From Atriophallophorus winterbourni (taxonomy: Eukaryota > Platyhelminthes > Trematoda > Plagiorchiida > Microphallidae), in assembly GCA_013407085.1 (NCBI GenBank), contig JACCGJ010003085.1:33052-97051 (forward strand): 64,000 nucleotides of DNA, given 5' to 3'. Below the pieces are notes generated by a model. It saw only the letters and a program-made list of their open reading frames with translations, made no database searches and was not told the origin of the DNA. The translations under genes and the position numbers were made by a program. This document shows, one piece after another, positions 33,553 through 45,786 of the stretch (positions within the stretch are counted from its first letter, which is position 1; every line of letters begins with the position of its first letter).

Positions 33553-33807
33553 TCTCACTTACTTTGTGTTTCTATATTTGAACGCATTGGTCGTTTTAGG
33601 AACAATATTGAAGAGTTGTATAACTTTGTTCCCCAAAGTTCGATGTCTTTTTTAGGCGAACCTCCTCGACCGATTATGTATGAACTTCGAGGACGTTTTG
33701 CAAGCATTAGCAATTTAGTTTCGATCACAAATGCAGTGAGAGAAAATGAATGGATCATCAATTTGTACCGAGAAACATCAGTCAATGTTCAATACCAATA
33801 CCCCACA
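33553..33807 (+). CDS. Candidate host gene, exon 2 (CUB-like first half)
   Basis: An open 85-codon block after an acceptor-like CACAACAG, ending at a GTTAGT donor in phase 0. The translation has FLGEPPRPIMYELRGRFASI and WIINLYRETSVNVQYQY. Aligned with exon 4 by eye it shares the alternating hydrophobic pattern before the exon boundary (VNVQYQYPT compared with FRLNIAYPK). A second acceptor (CGTTTTAG at 33,592-33,599) is possible. Fast divergence makes homology weak. Confidence 0.38.
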
Positions 33808-33829
33808 GTTAGTTGATTTAATCGAAAAA

Positions 33830-34040
33830 AATATGTATGTATTTAAAGATGTATGTATCTAATTACATTTGTTTTGAAGTAAACAGAAACTGATCTTACT
33901 ATTCCATCCTGATGAAGACAAACCGCTGAAAACTGCTTTCGATATTTAGGTGATGGTGATCTGAGCATAACAATACAATAATATTATAACAGAGCATAAC
34001 GAAAATTTAAAATCAAACTAAAAATATCCAGATGTCAGTT
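33830..34040. repeat. Dispersed repeat with hammerhead-like relic
   Basis: Inverted partner of 14,790-15,030. CCATC-CTGATGA (33,905-33,916), a GAAA box (about 33,927) and GATGG downstream (33,959-33,963) recall a hammerhead, with stem I pairing CCATC/GATGG. Stem II and the cleavage-site U do not fit, so it is a relic at best. Confidence 0.35.
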
Positions 34041-34264
34041 TAAAATTAAAACTTATTTATCAAATTCCGACTGCATTAATACTCACGTTTATTTTCACAC
34101 TTAATTTTGATGCGTGAAACTGAAATATAATCAATCCATATTTGCATGCATTTCCATTACACACACATATCCACGGGGGTTGATTTGTTTGCGCTGATGA
34201 TGTTTGGATAGTATGACGAAGAATCAAGAATAGAGATTTATTGGTGGAATAAAGCAATCTGTTC

Positions 34265-34470
34265 ACGTGTAGCACTGGATGTTGTTGTTGTTGTTGTTGT
34301 TCTCGACGTCTTTCGGTCGATGTCGACCATGGATGTACATCACAATGGCATAAACGTTCATATTCTACAGCTTTTGGAATGACTAAACAGGCCGATTCTG
34401 GAGGAACAATCTGTGGCGCAGCGCTGACAACGAAAGTCAGAACTCGGTTGTATTGCATTGGATGGCAGCA
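34265..34470 (-). mobile_element. RTE 3-prime end fragment
   Basis: Reverse strand codes TFVVSAAPQIVPPESACLV, CDVHPWSTSTERRRE, then a (CAA)n tail (poly-Gln). It matches the ends of the RTE copies at 14,590-14,740, 24,820-24,960 and 40,370-40,500. Confidence 0.75.
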
Positions 34471-35084
34471 TTAACATATACAGAGGATGCAATCAAAGTT
34501 CATTGAGAGTTTGTTTTGTGTAAGTTCATTTAGGGTCAATATGCATTACCGATGTGAATCTTCACCGTGTCTATTAAATATGCACTTCATGTCGAAGCAA
34601 ACAGTCTAGCGACAATCCACGCAACGCTGCCTATGATGCAAGTCTTGCAATATTAGAAAATAATTATCGAATAATTGAGGAAAGGCTGTAAAGTCTCTCG
34701 ATAGATAAAAGTGTCCCAGCGATTCAACACGAAGCAGCTGATGCTCAAGATAACACAAAGCAATTCGAACTTCATCAATCGACGGAACTGTTGAAAAAAT
34801 TCAATAACGTACCCTCGATTCCAGACTCAAAGTTTATGTCCAACGAGCTCAAAGTGAACGCGTCTCAATCTAGCAGGCTGACATTCGTCCAGATAGTAGC
34901 TGAAGGTGATCAGTGTTCAGCGTTCGAACTAAGCCCTAAACCTCAGGCAAAAGAGGGAGTTCAAACCAAAACGGTTCCGTATCACAGTGAGCAAAGAAGT
35001 CGATAAAACGCATCAAAAATATAAGTGTAATATTCAACTAAATTTCTGAGTCAGAGGTGACGCTCTTTCAAGAAAGGCAAAAAC

Positions 35085-35309
35085 ATGACCGACTTGTTCG
35101 GCATTTGTAATCGAATCGGAATAGATAGCATAGACCCCGTGTCGGTAACACGAATAAATCCTCATCCGAAATCCACTAATCAAGATAAACCACGTCTTCT
35201 AAAAATCACTTTCGCCAACGAAATGGACATGAAAAATGTCCTACTAAATTCGTATTTGCTCCGAACGCTGAGTGACTCACAAAATCGTATATATGCTGAC
35301 GTACCCTGA
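35085..35309 (+). pseudogene. CR1 ORF1 C-terminal region
   Basis: 74 codons with DPVSVTRINPHPKSTNQ, PRLLKITFANEMDM and LRTLSDSQNRIYADVP, the RRM-like end of CR1 ORF1. Further ORF1 pieces lie at 34,791-35,006 and 35,564-35,773 in other frames. Confidence 0.6.
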
Positions 35310-35802
35310 TGGGTAGGTTCAAAAGTACCGAATAAGCGGGATTAAAGAACACCAAGAAGTATTATTTTGCTTGGCGTTCCAAAAAATTTGGGCTGCACAA
35401 CGGGCTCCAAAAACAAAGAGAACGGCCGTCAATGATGGTCATTCATGGCCGAAGATATCGGTTCCCAAAATTTTGTAGTTGTCGACACTTACAGAATACC
35501 TCGTTTGCCTAACTATCACGGGAAAAGAGCAAATCCACTTGAGGTTTCTTTTTTTCGAATAGCATGTCGGATAATGTTCGAAGCAAATTAAAGGTAAACA
35601 GTAACAGGTTAGCTGAAAACGTTAGACTGTGCAACTCAAAAGCTGCTGTTCAGGTTCACCTGGAGCCTTTTATTACGCAATTATCCGAAACTGGTGCAAA
35701 TTCGCCAGCACAATTACTTCAAATTGCTTCAAAAACGATTTTGGCCCGACGTAAGCATCGTCGGACTAATTAATACTAATACTGACTCGGTGTTACATTC
35801 TA

Positions 35803-36695
35803 AAAACTCACTTAAATGCATCCATACCAATACCCAAAGTTTGTTCAACAAATTGACTGAACTGACCGAGCTGTGCGAACGATATACGCCAGACCTCGTT
35901 GATGTTACTGAAAACAGGTTTGAATAATGTGTGACTAGAAGTGAACTCTTAATCCCCAACATGATTCTAATACGGGAACATCGCCCAAGAAAAGGTTGTG
36001 GTTTGACTTTATGCTGTTAGGAACGGCTTCAGTGCATGAAAATTCACGACCCAAATCTTGATTTCGAAGATACCCTCTGGCGCAGCCTCATGAATGTGTC
36101 ACAGCACGATTGCATTCTTGGAATCATATATCGCCATCCAGCCTCGAATGATACTCAAAATGACAGGTTATTACAAGCGCTAAATTACGCCGGAGAGAAG
36201 CAAAGCTCGCAATTACTACTCATGGGGGACTTCAAACTTCCTCATCTCTTTGCCAGATCCGATCACCCTCTACACAATTTCGATCACAACTTTCGGGAGG
36301 TGATCGACATGTTTTCACTGCATAATCATGTCTCTGACTTCACTAATAGTGAAGGCTCAGATTTGCCATCTGTTTTGGATCTGATCTCTACTTCGGAGAA
36401 AACAGCAGTTGAATGTGTTGATCACATTGCGCCCCTCGGTCGGAGTTATCATATGGTGCTAGCCTTTGAGTTTGTTCGCAGTGCTAGACGAGTTTGTGCG
36501 TCCACCAAACAATTCAGAAATATCGACTACGCGGGTCTACGTGGATCGCTTGGGCTAGTAAATTGGCAAGAACTTGATCAGCACAACACCGAAACACATT
36601 GCAGTGAGCTCACGAGAATACTTCAGACGAACATAGATCATAATTCGCGATTTGTTGACAAACGACGGGCAAGTGTCTTCCATTTCAAGCTCTGA
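35803..36695 (+). pseudogene. CR1 ORF2 endonuclease domain
   Basis: Starts LKCIHTNTQSLFNKL and TPDLVDVTENRFE (Asn of the first motif; TETW has become TENR), breaks near 35,925-36,035, then a long open block (219 codons) with DCILGIIYRHPASND, QLLLMGDFKLPH (GDF with Lys for Asn) and the final conserved GRSYHMVLAFEF. The last block is among the longest open frames of the window. The changed catalytic residues and the frame break show decay. Confidence 0.85.
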
Positions 36696-37259
36696 GGTCG
36701 CACGAAACATGTAGGTAAGCTTATTCGCACGCATTTATATTACAGACACAAACGACGGGTTTCGATTTCATATGATATGAACGTAGTGCTAACATCAATA
36801 TAGTTGTCCTGGCGATCAGTTTGCAATTAAGTCGTTATTTCACGATCTATCGGCTTCCTGCATTTTTGCTTTAGTGAGCAGTTATATTGGTGGTCGACCT
36901 CTTCGAAGAAACCGCAAACAAAAAATATAAAGAACATTGTGAGAAATAGAAAAGGATCGGTTTCCAATAAGAAAAGTGTGGACAGCAGACGCGGTGTTTT
37001 CTATATTGTATTTCGGCGGTAATGGATACACTCTAATATCAATTCGAAAATATTTTTATCAATGTGACACGCAGCTAAATTGCATATATAAGTCATAAAG
37101 CTCAGAGAAAGCCAGGAATTACTCATGTAAATTAGTCCCAGTTCAAATTATTCAATTGGAGAGTTATGAGAGAAATGGATATAATTTTTACATGATGAAT
37201 ACAGAAATAAACGTCTGATCATCCTAACAGAATGAATTATATGCTTGAATTTTTTTCAG

Positions 37260-37464
37260 ATTGACGGCAAGCCAGATTTAGATATAAATATATCTATAAC
37301 CGCCTCACGCCACCGTTACGGAAGACTGGTTCAAGAACGGGAAGAGTTCACCCTAGCTTCACATTCCAATACGGTTAGTTATCTTGCAAGTGAACTCCGA
37401 ACGAAAGTAACGTACAGGGACATCAAAGTGGACAAAATCACGATAGTGTTCAAATATACAAGTG
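37260..37464 (+). CDS. Candidate host gene, exon 3 (CUB-like second half)
   Basis: A strong acceptor (TTTTTTTCAG) is followed by a phase-0 open frame and a GTGAGC donor in phase 1. The translation includes DLDINISITASRHRYGRL, FTLASHSNTVSYL and a final KITIVFKYTSG. The end resembles exon 5 (QPMHLSFKYS) and 47,690-47,912 (TINSYYTSG), all with phase-1 donors. Such a strand order fits the last half of a CUB fold, but the two C-terminal cysteines of classical CUB domains are absent. Confidence 0.45.
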
Positions 37465-38599
37465 GTGAGCATGCCGAAAAGGTATTTTATCATTACGCAA
37501 CCAATTTGGAATATAAAACTTTTCAGACAATAATGCAAAACATGTACACCACAGGGAATTATGTATTAAATTTTCATGAGGTATTCTGTTTCACGCTGCA
37601 AATGGCTTATGCACGAACTAAGATTACGTACTTCTAATTCGCTTGCGAAGTTCATATATATCACGGCGATCTGGCATGTATAACTTGCTCTCACAATTTT
37701 AACTAAATGCATAGGGAATTATTAGGCATCGGGTTATTGAAGAAATTTGTAATATAGCTTCATCTTTCATTCAAGATATATTTTGTATGTAAAAAAGCAT
37801 TGAATTACGAAATTCACAAATAAATAAATGCAATAACAATCTATTCAAATTGGCATTCAGTTATCCGATTTTAACCATCGGTGTTATCATCATTGATAGA
37901 TGCGTATCTTTTTCACGAACAAAATGTAATGATGCAGCAAATTAAGTAAGCCAGAACTGATTGCGTCATGTGCCAGTCACATTCTCTGTTCTCATGTCGA
38001 TTAGGTTGTTTACCTAGTGATTTCAGTTCAATCGATGTAACATCAACCACGTTTGGCACCGGGCGAATCAAATCCACCTTTCTCGTGATAGTTCAATGAA
38101 GCTCATCTTTCCAACGCTGATTGCATCCACCCACGAGTTACCCACGATTGGCCATGCGCATTTACTAAACACAAAATATGAAACAAATTACACGCCTATC
38201 ATATATAGGCAAATTAGGTAACCGTCTTCCCCAGTTAGCAATTCGATATGATTTTCCAACTGACTTCGTACCAACTGGTTTGATGCAAGCATTCACCAGG
38301 GAGGCTCGTTTGACCAGCGTTGACGAATTGCATATCGTTCGATAGTGACTAACGTTTTCCATCATTCCAGGCTCTCGAGGATGATTTTACTCGAATCATT
38401 GTAATAAAATCATTCGGTAACCCGAATTGTTACAAAGTTTTGGATCGTTGACGTCGGTTTTTCGAGTCTATATTTTTGATCGCTCTGTCAGAGGACATCT
38501 AACATAGTGGCAAACATCGCTTGCTTAATATTTCGACCTACATCCTGTTTATACAATTCACATCACCATTTGAACACCTATTTTGCTTGTCAGTTCCAT

Positions 38600-40362
38600 G
38601 CGGCCGTACAATGGAAACGGAAAAAGGAAAATTAGCCATGGCACCGTTTATCCGCCGCTCAGATCTCCCGCTGTATTGTGTCTGGCATATAATTTCGCAA
38701 AACGCAAAGGCCATAAAAACAGATGTGCTCTCAAGCGACGTAAGTTACGAACATATACATTTTTAATGCAACAATTTCAATCATTTGAAGTACAGATAAA
38801 TTAACTGAAGTATGGCAAACATAAATTTTTAGAGTTCGAATAAACTAACAAACAATTTCTACGGGAGCGCTCATAGCGAGTGGCGTTAGTCTGTTGATAA
38901 ATGTTTATTGCAGGTTGAATCGTGATTCACGTCAGAAGACCAGAGCAGTATCTTGTCAGGTCATGCTGCGTTCCGTATAAATGCTGCCGGATATAAGGTA
39001 CACTCCACGCGCGCCTCGTTTCGTTGAGTACGAAAATAAAACTATCCGATAAAACCGAAGTAGACTACTTGCTCAATAACCAGGAAATATATCCAAATGT
39101 ACATTGGCTGAGTAAGGACCAAACGGGATTTGTGTATGCATAGGTTTTCTAATGAATATGATCAAACTTCAGCTGAAAGCGAAGTATTTCACTACTAAAT
39201 ATCAAGATTCGATTTTGCGTTTGCTCGCCATTCTGCAGGATATCTCTTTGAACCGGTCAATTTGTACCAACATCCGGGAATCAATCAAGACACGCTTTAA
39301 ATAGACACAGACACAACATAGAACAATTGCTCATCATATGTTTTGATCATACAAATTTTTGATGAAACTATTTGAATTATCTGAAGCATGGCAAACATAA
39401 TTTGCTACCAATTTTCCGAGGTTAGAATAACTTAACAATTAATTTTCCCGAAAGCGCTCACAGCGACGGGCAGTACTTGGTCGATAAGTGTTAATTGCAC
39501 GTTGAATCGTGATCTACGTCAGTAGACCAAAGCAGTATCTTGTCTGGTCATGTTAAGAGTATTTAACGTGCCTGCGCATTAATATGTTCGGGTCCGTATA
39601 CATGCTGGCGGATGAGAGATCTTTTTACCGCACGCCTCCTTTCGATGAGTAAGAAACCAAAACAAACTGATAAAACCGAAGGAGTGTACTTGCTCAATAA
39701 ACTAAAATTAACACAGAATGTCTATTGGCTAGAAAAGGCCCGAATAGAATTTGTGTATGCGTAGCGTGTTCAATGGATGCGAACAAACTTTAAATGAAAA
39801 CGGATGCATTTTCTAATAAATATCAAGGTTTTAGTATGAGTTTGCTCGTCATTTTGCAGAATTTCTATTTAAACCATTTTATATGAACCGACATCCCTGA
39901 ATCCATCGACACTTGATTTAGGCAGACAGATAGGTGACCTGGAACAATGAATCATCCTCTGTACGATGATGCGTTCGAAGACCATTAGATCTAGGGCAGT
40001 TGCACGTTTTGTTCGTATACCATGCTTTGCAAATTTCGGTCAACCACATCTACTTAAAATATCACTAGGCATTGAGAAGTATCTGAAAACTGTTATTCAA
40101 ATTTTCTAACTAGCTACGTAGGTTTCCCGAGGGCAATACTCAAAACTACACCGACAAAACCAGGTAAGAAGTATAAGGAAGTCTCGATGTTTATATGAAG
40201 AGTTTCTAAGGCTCCATATACGACGGAGGCTGGTAAAAATAAACTAGAGGACCTCAAAAAGTGGCTCCACATAGCACAAATGGTTGACGCGCTTGAGTGT
40301 GTTGTTGTGAGTAATTCCACGAAACCTCGGCCATCCAATTACCAAGGGGGTAAACATATTGC
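38600..40362 (+). mobile_element. CR1-like LINE (beta) 5-prime region, doubled, first part
   Basis: Two successive copies of the beta 5-prime segment (38,790-39,370 and 39,400-40,130; shared words CACGTTGAATCGTGATC/TTGAATCGTGATTCACGTCAG, AAAACCGAAG and GTTTGCTCG). It continues at 43,315 after an RTE insertion. No gene. Confidence 0.7.
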
Positions 40363-43315
40363 TGGCCTCCTCCAGGCGATGTCGACCATGGATGAACATC
40401 AGAATCGCACAAAGTTTCATGTTTTAAATCCTCTCATATGATTAGACACTTTTATTTGGGAGGAACAATCTCTTGCGCAGCGCTTGTGAAGATGATCGGA
40501 TCTCGGTTGTAAAATGTCACTTGCACGCCGGTGGCGTGATATGCGCTTAGCAGCCAATAGCTGTATCTGCTCCTCCCCACATTGTAGACGACGCGTTACA
40601 TAATGACTTTGATGAGAGCGGTCAATTCATGTTCTTTCCGAAACGCTTTAGAAATGCAAAAAGCTCCAGATCTGTTTTTCAAACTTCTGTGTACCACAAG
40701 TGCTGTCTGCCCATTGGTCCACTCCATAATTGCATTTTACCATAGAGTATATCTTCCGGAATACAACAAATTTTACATTTTGTAGACATGACTAATCCAC
40801 CACAAGCAGCTTCATCGCTATAAAGTGAACATGCTTTGTGGACCAGCTTTCGAAAGCACTTAGGCATTAGTCATTCGGTCCATCCACGATATGTTCCAGA
40901 TACAACGGATGTTTCTTAGATAAAAAGCATTCAGCTCCCTTTCCTGCTTCGCGTGAGTGGTCCAGGATTCACTGCCGTACAGTGAAGCATTCAGTACGGA
41001 CGCGCTGTATTCAATCATCTTAGTCTTTACAGCCAGCTTGCGATTATCCTAAACACGAGAGTTCTATCGGGAAAACAATGAGAGCTGCTCTGCCAATCCG
41101 CTTATCAATTTCCGTGTCTAGCGAGAAGATATCCGCAATATTTGGACCAATGTATGCTAAATGATATACTGATTCAAGCTGACAGTTTCCGACAGTGACG
41201 ATAGGAGGTGATACATCCCCTAGACCGAGGACGTTGGTCTTCCTCATGCTGATTCTTAGCCAAACTTATTTGCAATCAGACGGGCGACTGGAGGTTCTAT
41301 TGAGAGTAAGCAATAATGGTTGCATAGTCGGCAAAGAGCAGGTCATGGATTAGCACATTTCGTGCTTCGGTATAAACTCTCAAGCAGTTCATATTGAAAA
41401 ACTTCCCATCACTTCACGTGCTTAGGTAAATGACTTATATCCTCGTCCTGATAGCATGCTTTAGAAGCGGAGAAAAGAAAGTGACGAAAATCGTGGGATC
41501 AAGAATACATCAATTGTTTGATGCCTTGCGAATTTTATAGGCTTATGAATTAAAAACCGTTAATATGCACAGAGTTCTTGATGCCTGATTTTAACAAAAA
41601 AACGAGTCTGAGCAGTATTGGTTGGCAGCCTATCAGATCAAGCATTTTAAAAAGACCCAACATGCCCACCTTGTCGAATGACTTCGATAAATTAATAAAA
41701 ACAGTGTATAATGGCGTACACAGTTCCCGACACTTTTCTTGAAGTAGTTTTAGGGAGAAGATCACGTCAAATGTTGATCATCCCTTGCGGAAGCCCCATT
41801 AAGAGTCGGAGTAAATTTTATCAGTTAAAACTTGTAGCTGGTACTGTAAGACTTCAGCAAACAATTTGCCTACATCAATCAGAAGGGAGATTCCTCTCTA
41901 ATTACTGCGGTCGCCTTTATCACCCTTATTCTTAAAGAGCGTAATGATCTTTGTGTCTAACATCGCTTGGGGTACACACTCCTTCTGTCAGCACCGAAGA
42001 TGCAAATGGTGAAGTGGTTGTAATAATGCTGCTTTACAGAATTTAAAGAGCTCAGGTGACATTCCGTTGTCACTCAGGGCCTTCTCATTTGGTAAGCGGT
42101 CGATTGCCCTGATGTGCTCATCAAGAGTGTGGATTGTCTAGATATATTCAATTGTCGGCAACCGCACGAGATTTTCAAGTGAATGCGCTGAAAGCGTACT
42201 GCCCGAGAGTAGATAGAGGACAAGTGCTCTACCCATCTCTCCATCTGTTTAGTTTTCTCGACAATCGATGGACCATAAACAGAATTAATGAAAGTAGTTT
42301 TGAGTTTCTTCGTACAAATGGCTATATTGATCCCATAAAACATACCGTGAAGATTTCCAGTATCCAACACATCAGTCATCTCAAAAGCTTTTGCTTCGAA
42401 CCAGTCGCTCCATCCATATTCATTCGGACCGAAAGTTAAATGTGGAACTCGGTATGTGCAGCTTTTTACCGATTTCCAGTTTTCTAAAGCCGATTTGATT
42501 GGCGTTGTCTTGCTGAACTCGATTGTGGAAGTTTTTGCAAATTGCGCAGCCAGATTAGGTTCGCATATTCGGGTGACGTCAATCCTAGGCTCACCAGACA
42601 ATTTATTGCGTTAAACTCGTTAAACTTGTAGGGAAGCTTCATTTTTGCAAAGACCAGTTAATAATTAGTGTCACAATCTGCGCTTTGAAATTATTTGTTA
42701 ACAAGTATGCTTCTTTTATTGTGCGCTTTACACGAATAAGATGAAGCTGATAGTTATGCTTAGAGCGAGGATGTTTCCAAGAGAAATTATGATGTGTTAT
42801 TGTTTAAAATGAAAGTGTTACTGACATAATGACTGAACTGTGTGCATATTTGTAGAAGGCGTTCTTCATTTTATTGCTCCTACCCACACCGAAACTACCT
42901 GGGCAATTTTGCCAAGAATAACGTTATCTGAACCAACGGTGGCATGAAAATCACCTAATACCATTATACAGTTTCTTTGTGGCTCGCTTTTGAGGACTGT
43001 TGCGTGATTATAATAAAAAGCGTCTTTCTTAGCAGGCGTCGCAGAGAGCGCCGTGAATAGGGAGCACTTGCTGCATGGGCAACAACTATTTCTTCACACT
43101 GGAATGCCCTAGCGTAGATCACAACGCACCAATGGAGATGACACTTCAATCCGCTTATGCGGATAATAACACGGGTTAAATGCTATACCTCTAGTAGCGT
43201 AGAGCACAACGCTTGCGGCTGCTTCTGACCGTTTAAAAGAATTCCATGTTTCACTGGACTGCTACCTCCTGCCTCAATCTTTGCAGCCCTCCGTCAAACA
43301 TGATGGACCAACTCA
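40363..43315 (-). mobile_element. RTE-clade LINE, reverse strand, nested in the beta LINE
   Basis: The most complete copy of the RTE family (about 2.95 kb). It runs from the middle of the endonuclease (43,315) through the GDFH motif (42,965-42,880), linker (42,601-42,074), reverse transcriptase (41,950-41,250) and C-terminal region (41,250-40,690) to the 3-prime end at 40,363. The flanking beta sequence joins up across it (...GGTAA / ACCAACTC... as in 63,020-63,035). Degraded by stops. Confidence 0.82.
41040..43150 (-). pseudogene. RTE ORF: endonuclease, reverse transcriptase, C-terminus
   Basis: Pieces in order on the reverse strand: VLGDFHATVGSDNVILGK (endonuclease, GDFN changed to GDFH); a linker of 175 codons (42,601-42,074) with TYRVPHLTFGPNEYGW and MERWVEHLSSIYSRA; reverse transcriptase with YTVFINLSKSFDKVGMLGLF (palm, 41,709-41,650); then LGDVSPPIVTVGNCQLES and DTEIDKRIGRAALI. 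All are separated by frameshifts. Confidence 0.8.
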
Positions 43316-44640
43316 CTTAAAATTTAATTTCCTAGAATATGCTATGCAAGACCTTGTTAGGCATACCTGGCGACTACATAACAAAATTGTCACCTCCGAC
43401 GTCAAAATGATCCAAATAAAGGCAGAATCATCGCTGTTCAAAAGATACTGAAAACTCAAATTTAGAATACGGTTTAAAAATCACAAAGTTCCGGCACTTC
43501 GTTAGTTCGGACAATATCATTTTAAATTGTATTGAAGTTGATTGCCAACATTGTGCAATTAACTTGAAAATTTCTTCTGAATACCAGGCTACATCTTCAC
43601 ATACTATCCAATATATTTATGCTGCTGCTAACAAAAATGGTTGGGAAATAAAACAAGCAGTTTGGGCGCAAATAATTTTAACATTATTAATGTCAAATTC
43701 AATTGCAATCTTTCTGCTATTGCACCGTTCCTCATTTGCTTCACTATGATTCGATCAATAATATTATTATTATTATTTTGAAGTGGATCAGTTTATTTTA
43801 CATGTCAAATGTTCCGAAAATTCTCCATCACATGTAAACATGAATATCAAACGGTAAAATTAACTGTGAATAACTAATTTAAATGAAATTGTTTTAAATC
43901 ATTGAATAAATCAGTCATAGGTTTGCAAAATAGAAAAAAATTATTTAAAAAGTTACATTTTCATCAAGTAAGGACAGTACGATGAGGATCAGCATGCCTT
44001 AAAACCATGTGAGAATCGTGAACAATATTTGAGCTTGTATGCCACTAATTGGCAAGGTTGCTACAAACAACTTGTTAAATTACACGTAATGAAACGTATG
44101 TAGAAGAGATTAAACCCATGATTATTAACTGAAAAGTTCATGATTATACACATTTGGTAAAGTTTCCTCAAACAGTTAAACGATTTTGTTAACTACTGCT
44201 TGGATGTAGGTTGCGTACTTAATCTGAACTACATTTAACTGGTCGATGATAAACAATGAATCGTTATTTAACTTTGCAGGGAAAACTGTTAAAAGTTCAA
44301 GGCATCACAATCTTTGCGCAACAATCAGGAAGCTCCATGTTGCGAACGATTTATAACAGCTCTTTGCCCAACAAAACAACGTATCACTATAGCGACGATC
44401 TCAAGATTACGCTGCGCACATGGAATGCGGATGAGTTTTCGCAACTTATATTCTTGGATTATGAATCATGTGAGAAATTAATCAATAAAAATACCGAATA
44501 CAAATCTCACGGTTTATGCCTTAATTCAAAATATGCAAATTTCACTATTGTCTTCGAATCACACACTGGAGCTTTGCACACATTCAAAAAGCTTCTGTGT
44601 ACTGATGTCTGAAATAACGCAATCATGCAGAATAACCTTT
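43316..44640 (+). mobile_element. CR1-like LINE (beta), second part with ORF1
   Basis: Continuation of 38,600-40,362. It contains the decayed antisense hammerhead module (43,950-44,150) and an open ORF1 block at 44,256-44,612. No endonuclease follows; similarity to 20,780-21,000 fades after about 44,500. Confidence 0.7.
44256..44612 (+). pseudogene. Beta LINE ORF1-like open frame
   Basis: 118 codons. HYSDDLKITLRTWNADEFS is shared with the copy at 20,900-20,960, which shows this belongs to the beta LINE and not to the host gene. It has a fortuitous acceptor-like TTTGCAG just before (44,274-44,280). Function unknown; probably the ORF1 RNA-binding protein. Confidence 0.5.
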
Positions 44641-45640
44641 CTTAAATGTGTCAAATCAGGACCCTATTTTACGAGACGAATTTTGCATTAATTTTATGCA
44701 TGATATTAGATGGTTTCAGCTAAATACACCAGTTGCAATTGGAAATAAATGTTTTATCATCATAATTTGAATCTTCGCCATTTTTATTTTGATGTACAGT
44801 GATCTTCGTGATCAACTGAGTGGACATGTATTGTTCATGAAATATCAACGCACAACATGTTGCACAATGCTTTTGTTATAGCTAATGATAATCACTCGCT
44901 CCCTTCCTTCATATTTAATAGTCACATGTGTATATATTTGGAAGTTTAATAGGAGACTAAATGTTAGAATTTTTGGATAGTGTGTAGTATTATGAACGTT
45001 ATTAATAAGCTAATTTCTCCTTGAGTCGAACAATTGATCATTACGAGGCGTGAATTTTGAGCACAATACAATGATTCTTTTGATTCATGAGATCGAATAT
45101 TTTGATTATTCATTGAAAGTCAAGATATTGTTAGCTGTTAAACGGGGGATTGAATCAAAAATGTTTGAATAATGGCGAATTATGCTACATTAGTCCTAGT
45201 TACCATCTCAAATTTTAGCCCATAGAAATTAAACAGGCATTAAAATTGCGTTCCTAAATACTGACGGTAACTCTAGTTACCACTTCAAATTATCATAAAA
45301 CATACAAAATATTCATGTGTTTTATTTATGCCATGATTAAGCATAATAACACAAAAAATATCATAAAATACGAATATTCATTTACCTTCGACAAACGGTT
45401 AACTTACGGTTTCGATCTAAAATATTACGGGAATTTCCAATAAATTATTCGTTAGCAAAACGCAGAGTGTAAACTTTGTGCATAGATAATCAATTTCTCA
45501 TTTCGCCAAACGGATGTCAATATAAAAACGTGTTTTACTGCGGTCGCTCATTTATTTATTAAGAAGAATTTGATCAAATTACTACTAGTGCGGCATATTG
45601 TTTCTTTACATATCCCAAATTCACGTTTTCCTAACTACAG
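44641..45640. other. Unassigned AT-rich intron-like stretch
   Basis: No repeat partner, gene or motif recognised. Confidence 0.3.
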
Positions 45641-45786
45641 TTCCTCGGGGATGCAGCACTCATTTTTCGGGGATCGAGGGGGAAATTGTAACTCCGTCGA
45701 CCATAAATGGAACCATTGAATGTTTGTATATCATCGACAAACAACCTAGTCTGCACACATTCAGGCTAAACATCGCGTATCCGAAG
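45641..45786 (+). CDS. Candidate host gene, exon 4 (CUB domain first half)
   Basis: Acceptor CCTAACTACAG, phase-1 start, and a perfect GTAAGT donor after CCGAAG in phase 0. The translation reads RGCSTHFSGIEGEIVTPS, then INGTIECLYIID and HTFRLNIAYPK. This is the opening of a CUB domain: Cys, then G-x-I-x-x-P, then Cys-x-Tyr-x-Ile. CUB domains are extracellular binding modules, so the product is probably secreted or surface-exposed. The best-supported exon of the gene. Confidence 0.58.

Larger units (their letters stand above)
34560..36730 (+). mobile_element. CR1-like LINE, ORF1 plus endonuclease, 3-prime part missing
   Basis: A 5-prime portion of a CR1 element in the second intron of the candidate host gene. 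ORF1 pieces at 34,640-35,310 contain a coiled-coil-like start and a domain ending KPRLLKITFANEMDMKNVL-type sequence. 35,800-36,695 codes the ORF2 endonuclease. The reverse transcriptase is absent; similarity stops at about 36,730. This is unusual, since LINE copies normally lose the 5-prime end, not the 3-prime end. Confidence 0.75.

Noticed and set aside
44256..44612. Exon of the candidate host gene, because of a good acceptor (TTTGCAG) before an open frame
   Set aside because: The same protein sequence occurs in the beta LINE copy at 20,880-20,960, so it is LINE ORF1.
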